Source: Halolamina salifodinae (GTDB lineage: Archaea; Halobacteriota; Halobacteria; Halobacteriales; Haloferacaceae). Taken from it: a stretch of DNA of 64,000 nucleotides. The translations under genes were made by a program, and so were the position numbers. The stretch covers positions 124,001 to 188,000 of the forward strand of contig NZ_JAGGLC010000006.1 in assembly GCF_017874235.1 (NCBI RefSeq). Direction: 5' to 3'. Of this stretch, positions 35,702 through 43,766 are shown piece after piece (positions within the stretch are counted from its first letter, which is position 1; each line of letters begins with the position of its first letter). Below the pieces are notes generated by a model. It saw nothing but the letters and a program-made list of their open reading frames with translations, did no database searches and was not told the DNA's origin.

Positions 35702-36616
35702 ATGCCCTCCACCAGACGACAGTTCCTCGCGGGTAGCCTCGGCGTCACCGCGGCGCTCGCGACCGCCGGCTGTATCGACGATTCGCCCGGGACAGAAAGT
35801 GAGTCACCGACCGACTCCCCGCAGGGGTCCCCATCCGAAACCGAGACGCCGCCGCCCGAGTCCGCCGAGCGCTCCGTCGGCGGCGACACCGTCGCTGTCA
35901 CCGACATCGTCGCCGAGAAGGCCGTCAGCTACGAGTCACTGATGGGCGCAGGCGGCGTCGTCGCGCCCGAGGGGCGGCAGTTCGTCGTCGCCTCGGTCCG
36001 GAGCGATGCCGAACTGGAGATGGACCAGTTCTCGCTGCAGGCGGGCGGCGAGCCGTGGGCCGCAGTCGACCCCGGCGAGCACGGTGCCCGGAACTACTCG
36101 GTCGCCGACCACGAGGGTGGCGTCGTGGGCGAACCCGCCGCCAGCGGCGACGGGTCGAAACGCTACGTCGCGTTCGAACTCGACTCGCCGCTTTCGGCCG
36201 CGGATCCGCGGATCGTACTCGAACGCGGCGGCGAGTCCGGGGAGTGGGCGCTCCCTGACGCCACCCAAGAAACGCTCGCCGCATCGTCGCCCTCGTTCGA
36301 ACGCGACTCGCTCTCGGTTCCCGACTCGGTCCAGCAGGGCGAACCGCTGGAGGTGGAACTCACGGCCACGAACACCAGCGACACCGACGGCCGCTTCCTT
36401 GCGGCGGTCTACTGGCCGACCCGCCTGATCGCCGACGACGACGAGTCCCACCTGATCGAGAGCTCCGTCGCCGCCGGCGAGTCGACGACGGCGTCGCTCT
36501 CGCTCGACACCGAGTACACGACTGACACGAGCCGAACGGTCACGCTGCGCGTCGAGGGGCACGTCGACGCCGAGCGAGAGGTGGCTTTCGAAGCCAGAAC
36601 AGCGACGCCGGAGTGA
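35702..36616 (+). CDS. Tat-exported lipoprotein, two Ig-like domains
   Basis: A 304-residue protein with Tat lipoprotein leader (TRRQFLAGSLGV...ATAGC), a Ser/Thr/Pro/Glu linker, and two beta-rich halves (~60-185 and ~200-300) of which the second resembles a CARDB-type fold (LEVELTATNTSDTDGRF). Lipid-anchored exterior protein; ligand unknown. GTG 3 bp upstream is an equally possible start. Confidence 0.78.
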   Translation: MPSTRRQFLAGSLGVTAALATAGCIDDSPGTESESPTDSPQGSPSETETPPPESAERSVGGDTVAVTDIVAEKAVSYESLMGAGGVVAPEGRQFVVASVRSDAELEMDQFSLQAGGEPWAAVDPGEHGARNYSVADHEGGVVGEPAASGDGSKRYVAFELDSPLSAADPRIVLERGGESGEWALPDATQETLAASSPSFERDSLSVPDSVQQGEPLEVELTATNTSDTDGRFLAAVYWPTRLIADDDESHLIESSVAAGESTTASLSLDTEYTTDTSRTVTLRVEGHVDAEREVAFEARTATPE

Positions 36617-36618
36617 AC

Positions 36619-37533
36619 TCAGGCCACGCGCTCGTCGCGCCAGCGGTCGACATCCTCCTCCTTCCACTCGCCGAGTTCTTTCGGGTCGACGTGGACGAAC
36701 GCGTCGTCAACCTCGGGGAGGTCCCGGATGTCGTTGATCACCGCAGTCTCGATGTCGTGAGCCTCTCGGACGGTCATGTCACCCTCGACCTCGATGTGGA
36801 GGCTCACGTCGACCTCCGGGCCGACGTAGTGGGCGACCACGTCGTGGGCGCCCTGCACGTCCGGGTGTGAGAGCGCGGCGGCGACGATCTCCTGTCGGAG
36901 GTCATCGGGCGGCGCGGCGCCGACGAGGTAGCCGACGTTGTCCCGGACGATGTCGACGCCGGTGAGGAGGACGCCGACGGCGACGACCAACGCGGCGATG
37001 GGGTCGAGGACCGGATAGCCGACCGCGGCGCCGCCGGCGCCGATCAGCGCCGCGAGGGCGGTCAGCACGTCGGTGCGGTTGTCCTTCGCGGCCGCGACCA
37101 GCGCGGGCGAGCCGTGGTCCTTGCCGGCGGCCAGACAGTAGCGATAGAGCGCGAACTTCGCGACGGCGCCGCCGCCGAGGACGACCGCCACGAACGGCGA
37201 GACGGGCGCGTAGTTCCCCGCGAGCAGCGCGGTCACGCCAGACCACGCCACGCCCACGCCCGCCGCGAGCACGCCCGCGGCGACGAACAACGAGACGAAC
37301 GGCTCGATCCGCTCGTGGCCGTGGGGGTGTTCGAAATCCGGCGGTTGGGTTGTGAGATAGAGGCCGGCGACGACGACGGCGCTGTAGAGGGCATCGGCGC
37401 CGCTGTTGACCGCCTCGCTGGCCAGCGCGAGGCTTCCCGTCTCCAGCCAGACCCCGCCCTTCACTAACGCTAACGCGAGGTTGGCCACGAGGACGACGGC
37501 GCCGACCCGGCGGACGATCCGCTTGCGGTCCAC
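36619..37533 (-). CDS. Cation diffusion facilitator (CDF) transporter
   Basis: A 304-residue protein with six hydrophobic segments and the CDF signature SLALASEAVNSGADALYSA, a His-rich HPHGHERIEPF loop, DNRTDVLTAL in helix 5, and a cytoplasmic C-terminal domain. Exports divalent metal such as Zn2+, Mn2+ or Fe2+ against H+; specificity unknown. A GTG start at 37533 (DRKRIVRRVG) is chosen since the ATG at 37626 would overlap the divergent NSS gene's start; this is uncertain. Confidence 0.9.
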   Translation of the reverse strand: MDRKRIVRRVGAVVLVANLALALVKGGVWLETGSLALASEAVNSGADALYSAVVVAGLYLTTQPPDFEHPHGHERIEPFVSLFVAAGVLAAGVGVAWSGVTALLAGNYAPVSPFVAVVLGGGAVAKFALYRYCLAAGKDHGSPALVAAAKDNRTDVLTALAALIGAGGAAVGYPVLDPIAALVVAVGVLLTGVDIVRDNVGYLVGAAPPDDLRQEIVAAALSHPDVQGAHDVVAHYVGPEVDVSLHIEVEGDMTVREAHDIETAVINDIRDLPEVDDAFVHVDPKELGEWKEEDVDRWRDERVA

Positions 37534-37590
37534 GGGACGAGTGGGGACGCCATCGTACTTGAATGGTCGCTCTCGGTGAACCGGTAGGGA

Positions 37591-37596
37591 TTTATG
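37591..37596 (+). promoter_or_regulatory. Box A of the NSS transporter gene
   Basis: TTTATG lies 24-29 bp upstream of the ATG at 37620, consistent with a leaderless archaeal transcript. Confidence 0.5.
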
Positions 37597-37619
37597 TGAG
37601 ATAGACGGCTTGCGAAACC

Positions 37620-38963
37620 ATGGCACAACGAGAAACGTGGACGACGCGTGCGGGCTTCGTGCTCGCCGCCGTCGGTAGCGCAGTCGGACTGGGGAACATC
37701 TGGCAGTTCCCGTTCAAGACCGCGGAGAACGGGGGCGCGGCGTTCGTCCTCGTCTACCTGCTCGCGGCAGTACTGATCGGTCTCCCGACCATCCTCGGGG
37801 AGTTCGCCATCGGCCGCCGGGCGAAGCTCAACGCCGTCGAGGCGTTCGACCGACTCGACCATCCGGCATGGACAGTCGTCGGCGGCTTGGGACTGTTCAC
37901 GGGGCTCTGGATCCTGTCGTACTACAGCGTCGTCGGTGGCTGGGTCATCCGGTACACTATCGGCAGCCTGACCGGCGGCTACTTCGGCGGCACCGCGGCG
38001 TACTTCGGCGCCGTCTCCGCTGGCTGGGAGGCAATCGCCTTCCACGCGCTGTTCATGGCGCTGACCGCGGGCATTGTCGCGTTCGGTATCGAGGACGGTA
38101 TCGAGAAGGCGACGAAGCTGATGGTCCCCTCCGTCGTGCTGATGCTGGTGGGGCTTGCGGTGTACGCGTTCACGCTCGACGGGAGCGGCCCGGCGTACAG
38201 CTACTACCTCTCGCCGGACATGGACTACCTCGCGAACAACCTCGGGAGCGTGATCCCCTTCGCCGTGAGTCAGGCGTTCTTCTCGCTCTCGCTGGGGATG
38301 GGCGCGATGATCACCTACGCCTCCTACCTGAGTGACGACGACAGCCTCCCCGCGGACGGCGGCCTCGTCGTCGGCCTCAACACGCTCATCGGCGTGCTGG
38401 CGGGGCTTGTCGTGATCCCGCTGCTGTTCGTCCAGTTCAGTCAGATCCCCGAGACCGCCGCCGGCGGCGGCCCGGGTGCGCTGTTCGTCTCCGTCGCACA
38501 GGTGTTCGGCGGACTCGGCATCACGGGCCGCATCCTCGGCGCCCTGTTCTTCTTCGTCGTCCTGATCGCCGCGCTCTCCTCGGCGATCAGCCTGCTGGAA
38601 GTGGTGACGGCCTACTGCGTCGACAGGTACGAGTGGAACCGGATGGCGACCGCCTTTGGCTTCGGCGGCGTGCTGTTCCTGCTCGGGACGCTCTCGGCGT
38701 GGGACACGGCGTGGCTGGGCTGGTTCGACACGCTGGCTTACAGCGTGCTGCTGCCGGCCTCGGTGCTGCTCGGCGTCATCTTCGTCGGCTGGGTGTACGG
38801 GCCCGAGGCCGTCGAGGAGATGGAGAAAGGCGCCGACGGCGCCGGCCAGTACGCGACGCTCTGGATCTGGTGGCTCCGCACGGTCGTGTTCGTGGGTGTG
38901 CTCGTGACGCTGTATCTCGGCGTCACGTCCATCTACGCCTCGCCGGGCCTCCCCGGCCTCTAG
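37620..38963 (+). CDS. Sodium-dependent transporter, NSS/SNF family
   Basis: A 447-residue secondary transporter with about 11-12 helices. The N-terminal Na+/substrate site is VGSAVGLGNIWQFPFKTAEN, followed by NGGAAFVLVYL. Family members import amino acids with Na+. Convergent with the HIT gene, whose 3' end overlaps by 4 bp; a T-rich run (TTTTTCC GTTTTTT) at 38989-39003 may end this transcript. Confidence 0.94.
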   Translation: MAQRETWTTRAGFVLAAVGSAVGLGNIWQFPFKTAENGGAAFVLVYLLAAVLIGLPTILGEFAIGRRAKLNAVEAFDRLDHPAWTVVGGLGLFTGLWILSYYSVVGGWVIRYTIGSLTGGYFGGTAAYFGAVSAGWEAIAFHALFMALTAGIVAFGIEDGIEKATKLMVPSVVLMLVGLAVYAFTLDGSGPAYSYYLSPDMDYLANNLGSVIPFAVSQAFFSLSLGMGAMITYASYLSDDDSLPADGGLVVGLNTLIGVLAGLVVIPLLFVQFSQIPETAAGGGPGALFVSVAQVFGGLGITGRILGALFFFVVLIAALSSAISLLEVVTAYCVDRYEWNRMATAFGFGGVLFLLGTLSAWDTAWLGWFDTLAYSVLLPASVLLGVIFVGWVYGPEAVEEMEKGADGAGQYATLWIWWLRTVVFVGVLVTLYLGVTSIYASPGLPGL

Positions 38964-39508
38964 TCGAAGCGAAGCCGAACCGCCGCTGATTTTTCCGTTT
39001 TTTCTCCGTCCGGTAGCGTCGCGAACGCCCCCTGGAGTTTGTCGTAGCTGTCCTCCAGGGCCTCGACGATCACTTTCGTATCCGAGACCAAGGGCATGAA
39101 GTTCGTGTCGCCGCTCCAGCGCGGGATCAGGTGGGTGTGGAGGTGGTCGTCGATAGAGCCGCCGGCGGCGTCGCCGCCGAGGTTCTCGCCGGCGTTGACG
39201 CCGTCCGGGTCGAACCCTTCCTCGAGTGCGTCGATGGCCGCTACTTTCAGCTTCGCGTGGTCCAGTAGCTCCCCGTCAGAGAGGTCGGCCCACTCGCCCG
39301 TGTGGCGGTCGGGGATGACCATCACGTGCCCCGGCGCGTAGGGGGCGTTGTTGAGAATCACGAAGGAGTGCTCGCTGCGGGCGACGATTCGGCTCTCGCG
39401 GTCCGCGTCGCGGTCGGGGAGCACACAGAACGGGCAGCCCTCGATCTCCTTCTCCTCGGGGTCGCGCTCGACCCACTCGATCCGCCACGGGGCGAACAGT
39501 TCGTCCAT
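38960..39508 (-). CDS. HIT family nucleotide hydrolase/transferase
   Basis: A 182-residue HIT protein. Motif H-phi-H-phi-H is DDHLHTHLIPRW; a CPFC zinc pair is at residues 25-28 and a NNAPYAPGHVMVIP block precedes. Acts on AMP-linked or dinucleoside polyphosphate substrates (AP4A-hydrolase/phosphorylase type). Cytoplasmic. Single gene. Confidence 0.92.
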   Translation of the reverse strand: MDELFAPWRIEWVERDPEEKEIEGCPFCVLPDRDADRESRIVARSEHSFVILNNAPYAPGHVMVIPDRHTGEWADLSDGELLDHAKLKVAAIDALEEGFDPDGVNAGENLGGDAAGGSIDDHLHTHLIPRWSGDTNFMPLVSDTKVIVEALEDSYDKLQGAFATLPDGEKTEKSAAVRLRFD

Positions 39509-39658
39509 ACCGGCGGGTCGAGCGGTGGGGGGTTAGTGGTTCTGTTCCCGTCGAGCGCCACAGCCCGCGAAACCCGGATTAACCGGGGTTAACTCGGCCG
39601 GAATCCGGGTGCAGCGCTTGGGGTGTTTATCGCCCGCCACCCCCTGGGTCGATTCGCA

Positions 39659-39922
39659 ATGAACACGAAACTGATCGTCGGCGTCCTCGCGGCGCTCATG
39701 CTGGTGAGCGTGGCGGCGACGCCCGCCGTCGCGGCACAGCCATCCGACACCGCCGGCGCCGAGCAGGTCGAGGAGTGCAAGAACGCCGACAACGGCCCGA
39801 GCGGTGACGCCGGGCCGCCCGGGTTCGTGAGTAATCTCGTCCCGGACTTCCTCGGTGAGCTGTTCAGCTCGCTGCCCGTTCCGAACTTCGTGAAGTCGGC
39901 GTTCGGTGCGACGACCTGCTGA
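39659..39922 (+). CDS. Small secreted protein of unknown function
   Basis: An 87-residue protein with a clear signal peptide (MNTKLIVGVLAALMLVSVAA...AVAA). The mature part is ~60 residues with a Cys in EECKNADNG and a C-terminal Cys as the last residue (ATTC), which could form a disulfide. Small exported peptides of this size include halocins, but no family is recognised. Alone; spacing to neighbours >150 bp. Confidence 0.6.
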   Translation: MNTKLIVGVLAALMLVSVAATPAVAAQPSDTAGAEQVEECKNADNGPSGDAGPPGFVSNLVPDFLGELFSSLPVPNFVKSAFGATTC

Positions 39923-40234
39923 CGCCTCTCCATTTTCCGTAATCAAATCCAGATCCCGCCGGGGTCGTTGGCTTATTCGGGAAATCGCGACCAGTAGGCA
40001 GCGTCGCGTTACGTCCTCCACCTCGCGACAGTTCCGTTGCATCAGCATCGATACGGGATTCAGTTTCCACACAATGAGGGCCGGTACCAGACAACCCGAA
40101 ACACTATATCTGTACTGACGCAAACACTTGACAGAGCTGTCTGATGCTCCTCTCTTTCGTACGCGCCTGATTCTCTTTTTCAGGGATTTGGCACTGTCGA
40201 CGTACTACTCGCACAAGAGGACCGCAGTGTACCC
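39923..40234. other. Gene-free spacer (312 bp)
   Basis: Lower-GC sequence with no supported ORF, RNA gene or repeat. Short open frames here (e.g. antisense to 39533-40123) lack coding character. It precedes the GNAT gene at 40235. Confidence 0.6.
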
Positions 40235-40795
40235 ATGTCAGATACGACGTTCATCCACGGAGACCGTATCGAACTCAGACCGCTTGAGGAGGGAGATATT
40301 CCCCACCTTGTCGAAGCTGAGAACCATCCCGAAATTCGGCGCCACATCAGTTCCTTCCGTACCCCGCTCAGCGAATCCACCTATCGTGAGGAGCGCTGGC
40401 CACCGAGCGACAACGGCGTTACACTCGCGATAGTTCCGAAAGACGAAGCAGACTCCGACAAGGCGATCGGCTCTGCTTCGGTCGGAAATATCCAACAGCC
40501 CGACGGCTACGGAAACTTCAGCATATGGCTTCATCCGGATGCGTGGGGCAACGGATACGCGCTGGAGGCTGGAGCGTTCCTACTCGATCATGCCTTTCGC
40601 TCCCACCGACTCCACCGCATCTCAGCGACAGTGGCAGCGAGCAACGGGGCCTCCCGTCGACTCTGTGAACGGCTCGGGTTCGTTGAAGAAGGCGCGGCCC
40701 GCGAGTCGTGGTACCTCGACGACAAGCACGTCGACGCCGTCCACTACGGGCTGCTTGAACGCGAGTGGGAGGGGCCAGCCTCGGTACTCGACTAA
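40235..40795 (+). CDS. RimJ/RimL-type GNAT acetyltransferase
   Basis: A 186-residue protein of the RimJ/RimL group: [17 protein letters not shown] at the N-terminus, [16 protein letters not shown] for CoA binding, and [20 protein letters not shown]. Acetylates a protein N-terminus or an antibiotic-like small molecule; unknown. Codon use appears a little less GC-rich than its neighbours, and the upstream spacer is likewise lower in GC. Confidence 0.88.
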   Translation: MSDTTFIHGDRIELRPLEEGDIPHLVEAENHPEIRRHISSFRTPLSESTYREERWPPSDNGVTLAIVPKDEADSDKAIGSASVGNIQQPDGYGNFSIWLHPDAWGNGYALEAGAFLLDHAFRSHRLHRISATVAASNGASRRLCERLGFVEEGAARESWYLDDKHVDAVHYGLLEREWEGPASVLD

Positions 40796-40808
40796 CCGCC
40801 ACCGGTGG

Positions 40809-40814
40809 GTTTAA
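40809..40814 (+). promoter_or_regulatory. Box A of malate dehydrogenase gene
   Basis: TTTAAT is 29-34 bp upstream of the mdh ATG (40843), within a 47-bp intergenic gap, consistent with a leaderless transcript of its own. Confidence 0.5.
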
Positions 40815-40842
40815 TCGCCGACTGGCCCAACCCAGAGACATC

Positions 40843-41757
40843 ATGACGAAAGTCAGCGTAGTCGGTGCGGCCGGGACTGTCGGCGCCGCGGCGGGCTACA
40901 ACCTCGCGCTCCGTGACGTGGTCGACGAACTGGTGTACGTCGACATCCCCGAACAGGAGGACGTGACCGTCGGGCAGGCCGCCGACGCCAACCACGGCAT
41001 CGCGTACGACTCCAACACCACCGTCCGACAGGGTAGCTACGCCGATACCGCCGGCTCCGACGTGGTGATCATCACCGCCGGCATCCCGCGCAAGCCGGGC
41101 CAGACCCGGATCGACCTCGCGGAGGACAACGCGCCGATCATGGCCGACATCGGCGCCTCGCTGGCCGAACACAACGACGACTTCGTCTCGATCACCACCT
41201 CGAACCCGGTGGACCTCCTCAATCGGCACCTGTACGAGGCGGGCGACCGCGACCGGAACAAGGTGATCGGCTTCGGCGGCCGTCTGGATTCGGCACGCTT
41301 CCGGTACGTGCTCTCCGAGCGCTTCGATACGCAGGTCCAGAACGTCGAGGCGACGATCCTCGGCGAACACGGCGACGCACAGGTGCCCATGTTCTCGAAG
41401 GTGCGCGTCGACGGCCGGGACCCCGAGTTCACCGCCGCGGAACGCGAGGAGATCCTCGGCGACCTTCAAGAGTCGGCAATGGACGTGATCGAACGGAAGG
41501 GCGCGACCGAGTGGGGGCCCGCGACCGGCGTCGCCCACATGGCCGAGGCGGTCATCAACGACACTGGCGAAGTCCTCCCCGGCAGCGTCGTGCTCGACGG
41601 CGAGTTCGGCTACGAGGACACCGCCTTCGGCGTCCCGGTCAAACTCGGCGCCGACGGCGTCGAGGAAGTAGTCGAGTGGGAACTCTCGGCCTACGAGTCC
41701 GACCTCATGGACGACGCCGCCGAGAAACTCCGCGAGCAGTACGCGACAATCGAGTAA
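40843..41757 (+). CDS. mdh: Malate dehydrogenase (LDH-like type)
   Basis: A 304-residue NAD-dependent dehydrogenase, oxidises malate to oxaloacetate in the TCA cycle. Nucleotide site [15 protein letters not shown]; substrate loop [13 protein letters not shown], where the Arg after PRKPG is the malate-specific residue; catalytic His in [13 protein letters not shown]. Length and sequence match halophilic malate dehydrogenase. The upstream in-frame ATG lies in the GNAT gene. Confidence 0.97.
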   Translation: MTKVSVVGAAGTVGAAAGYNLALRDVVDELVYVDIPEQEDVTVGQAADANHGIAYDSNTTVRQGSYADTAGSDVVIITAGIPRKPGQTRIDLAEDNAPIMADIGASLAEHNDDFVSITTSNPVDLLNRHLYEAGDRDRNKVIGFGGRLDSARFRYVLSERFDTQVQNVEATILGEHGDAQVPMFSKVRVDGRDPEFTAAEREEILGDLQESAMDVIERKGATEWGPATGVAHMAEAVINDTGEVLPGSVVLDGEFGYEDTAFGVPVKLGADGVEEVVEWELSAYESDLMDDAAEKLREQYATIE

Positions 41758-41799
41758 CCCCGGGAACGTTTTTGCCGACCGCGGTGTCACCGGGAACGC

Positions 41800-42702
41800 A
41801 TGGAGACTCGGTTCCCGACACCCGAACGGCTCGAACGCCGACGCATCGGCGTCTTCCTCCTCGTCGCCTTCGGCGTTTCGTGGGCGACGGCGCTGGCCAT
41901 CTGGGCCACCGGCGGCCTGACCGACAGCCCCGAGATCACCGAGGGGATCACGCTCGCGACCGTCCTCCTGCCGTCGGCGTATATGTTCGGCCCCGCAATC
42001 GGTGCCGTCGCCGCCCGACTCGCCACCGGCGAGGGGTGCCAGCACCACCGCCTCCGCCCCGAGTTCGAGGGGACGATGTGGCTCTACGCGGCGGCGTGGC
42101 TCGCGCCCGCGGGGCTGGTCGTCGCCGGCAGCGCGCTCTACTTCGCGGTGTTCCCCGGCCAGTTCGACCCGACGATGGCGGCGTTCCGCGGGCAGTTAGC
42201 GGCGGCCGGGGTGGCGATGGATCCCCGACTGCTGGCGGTGATTCAGATCATCGCCGCACTGACGGTCGCGCCGCTCATCAACGGGCTCCTCGCGTTCGGC
42301 GAGGAGTACGGCTGGCGGGCGTACCTGCTCCCGAAACTGTGGCCCCTCGGGCGCCGGCGCGCTATCGTCCTCACCGGCGTCGTTTGGGGCGTCTGGCACT
42401 GGCCGATCATCGCGATGGGGTACAACTACGGCTTCGACTACCCCGGCTTCCCGTGGACGGGGATGGTCGCGTTCCTCGCCTTTACCGTCGGCGCCGGGAC
42501 GTTCCTCGCCGTGCTGACCGAGCGAGAGGGGAGCGTCTGGCCCGCGAGCGTCGGCCACGGCGCGATCAACGCCATCGCCGGCGTCGCGGTGCTGTTCGTC
42601 GCCGGCCAACCCAACAGCCTACTCGGCCCGACGCCGGTGGGCGTGCTGGCGGCGCTGCCGTGGCTGGCGCTGGCTGTGTGGCTGCTCGGTGACTCCGACT
42701 GA
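41800..42702 (+). CDS. CPBP intramembrane metalloprotease (CaaX-type)
   Basis: A 300-residue membrane protein with about eight helices. The family motifs are complete: EEYGWRAYL (Glu-Glu and Arg), WGVWHWP (His), and GHGAINA (His, Asn). The family includes Rce1-like proteases and bacteriocin self-immunity proteins; its substrate here is unknown. It begins 42 bp after mdh. Confidence 0.9.
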   Translation: METRFPTPERLERRRIGVFLLVAFGVSWATALAIWATGGLTDSPEITEGITLATVLLPSAYMFGPAIGAVAARLATGEGCQHHRLRPEFEGTMWLYAAAWLAPAGLVVAGSALYFAVFPGQFDPTMAAFRGQLAAAGVAMDPRLLAVIQIIAALTVAPLINGLLAFGEEYGWRAYLLPKLWPLGRRRAIVLTGVVWGVWHWPIIAMGYNYGFDYPGFPWTGMVAFLAFTVGAGTFLAVLTEREGSVWPASVGHGAINAIAGVAVLFVAGQPNSLLGPTPVGVLAALPWLALAVWLLGDSD

Positions 42703-42814
42703 CGGTGTATCGGTCGGCACGGGCCACCATCATGACCTCCGCTATCGCTGCTTGTTATAGCCATTAATAGTCATGCGAACATGTTTTGGTCGGGAAGCGG
42801 GAATATCCAGTGGT

Positions 42815-43756
42815 ATGGTGACAAATGCCAATGAAGAGTACATCACCGACGAGGAGCGTAGAGAGTTCCTGAAAGCGCTCGGCGTCGGCGGAGCCGTCGC
42901 TGCGGGCGGAGTAGGGCTAACTGAGGTCCGGAACTCGATGACCGCAAGCGAGAGTGCCGGGCTGTCGGCGGTCGGCGAGTCGATCCGGGCCGACCTCGCG
43001 GGCCGGATGGACGCTGAGCTGATCGCGTCCCAACAGGCCACGGTCGCGACGGCGACCAGCCAGCTTTCGGGCGTCGTCGAGCGGGGACTGCCTGCCGACC
43101 AGCAGCGCCACGAGTTCGCCGCCGTCGAGGAGGCGGCGCGGCCGATCTTCGATCACCTGACCGAGGCAGGGTTCTTCGAGGTGACTACCGAGCACCTCCC
43201 GGCGTTCGAGCCGTCCTACCTGGAGTCGGCGGTGAGCTCGTTCGTCGGCACCGAGGCGCTCGCCGAACCCCTCTCGGGGATGGGGCTGGGCGAGGGTGCC
43301 GGCGTCGACATGCTCTCGGAAGTGATCGCCAACGCCGAGGAACTCGGCGAGCGCCACTGGGTCGCGACCGACGAGATCCCGCGAGCCGAGATCGAGTTCG
43401 GGGAGTACATCCCCTCGATGACCCGGGGCGCCGCCGGCGGGGCGCTGCTCTGGCTCAAGGATCTCGACCATCACCTCTGGAGCCACCAGGTCGTGCTGAC
43501 CGAGGAGATCCTCGCGGATGCGACCTGGCACGGCCAGTCGATGGCCGCGGGGTTCCAGCTAATGGCTGAGGGCGCAAAAACCATCGCCGCCGACGGCGAC
43601 GTGCTCGCAAACGACGAACTGACGGCGCTGCTGTCGACCGGCTTCGCCGTGCAGGCCATCGCACAGGGACTGCTTCCACAGGACGCCTACTGGGTGTCCG
43701 AGGAGATGCGCGGCGAGCGACGGACCGACCTGCAGCGAGTAACCCGCGGGAACTGA
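42815..43756 (+). CDS. Tat-signal partner protein of the PQQ dehydrogenase
   Basis: A 313-residue protein starting MVTNANEEYITDEERREFLK, with a twin-arginine motif (ERREFLKALGVGG) and a hydrophobic h-region. The mature part is mostly alpha-helical, with conserved-looking HHLWSHQVVLTEE and GGALLWLKDLDHH; no cofactor motif is recognised. It ends 10 bp before the PQQ enzyme, which has no signal peptide of its own. It may chaperone or carry the enzyme through Tat. A longer start at 42773 is possible. Promoter candidates: TTATAG and TTAATAG just upstream. Confidence 0.7.
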   Translation: MVTNANEEYITDEERREFLKALGVGGAVAAGGVGLTEVRNSMTASESAGLSAVGESIRADLAGRMDAELIASQQATVATATSQLSGVVERGLPADQQRHEFAAVEEAARPIFDHLTEAGFFEVTTEHLPAFEPSYLESAVSSFVGTEALAEPLSGMGLGEGAGVDMLSEVIANAEELGERHWVATDEIPRAEIEFGEYIPSMTRGAAGGALLWLKDLDHHLWSHQVVLTEEILADATWHGQSMAAGFQLMAEGAKTIAADGDVLANDELTALLSTGFAVQAIAQGLLPQDAYWVSEEMRGERRTDLQRVTRGN

Positions 43757-43766
43757 GGTGAGAGAG

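Noticed and set aside
37534-37626. ATG at 37626 as start of the CDF transporter
   Set aside because: Would place a non-conserved 31-residue leader across the promoter and start of the divergent NSS gene; the GTG at 37533 fits the family length.
38989-39006. T-run as a separate terminator feature
   Set aside because: It lies inside the HIT coding region; reported only as a possible signal in the NSS entry.
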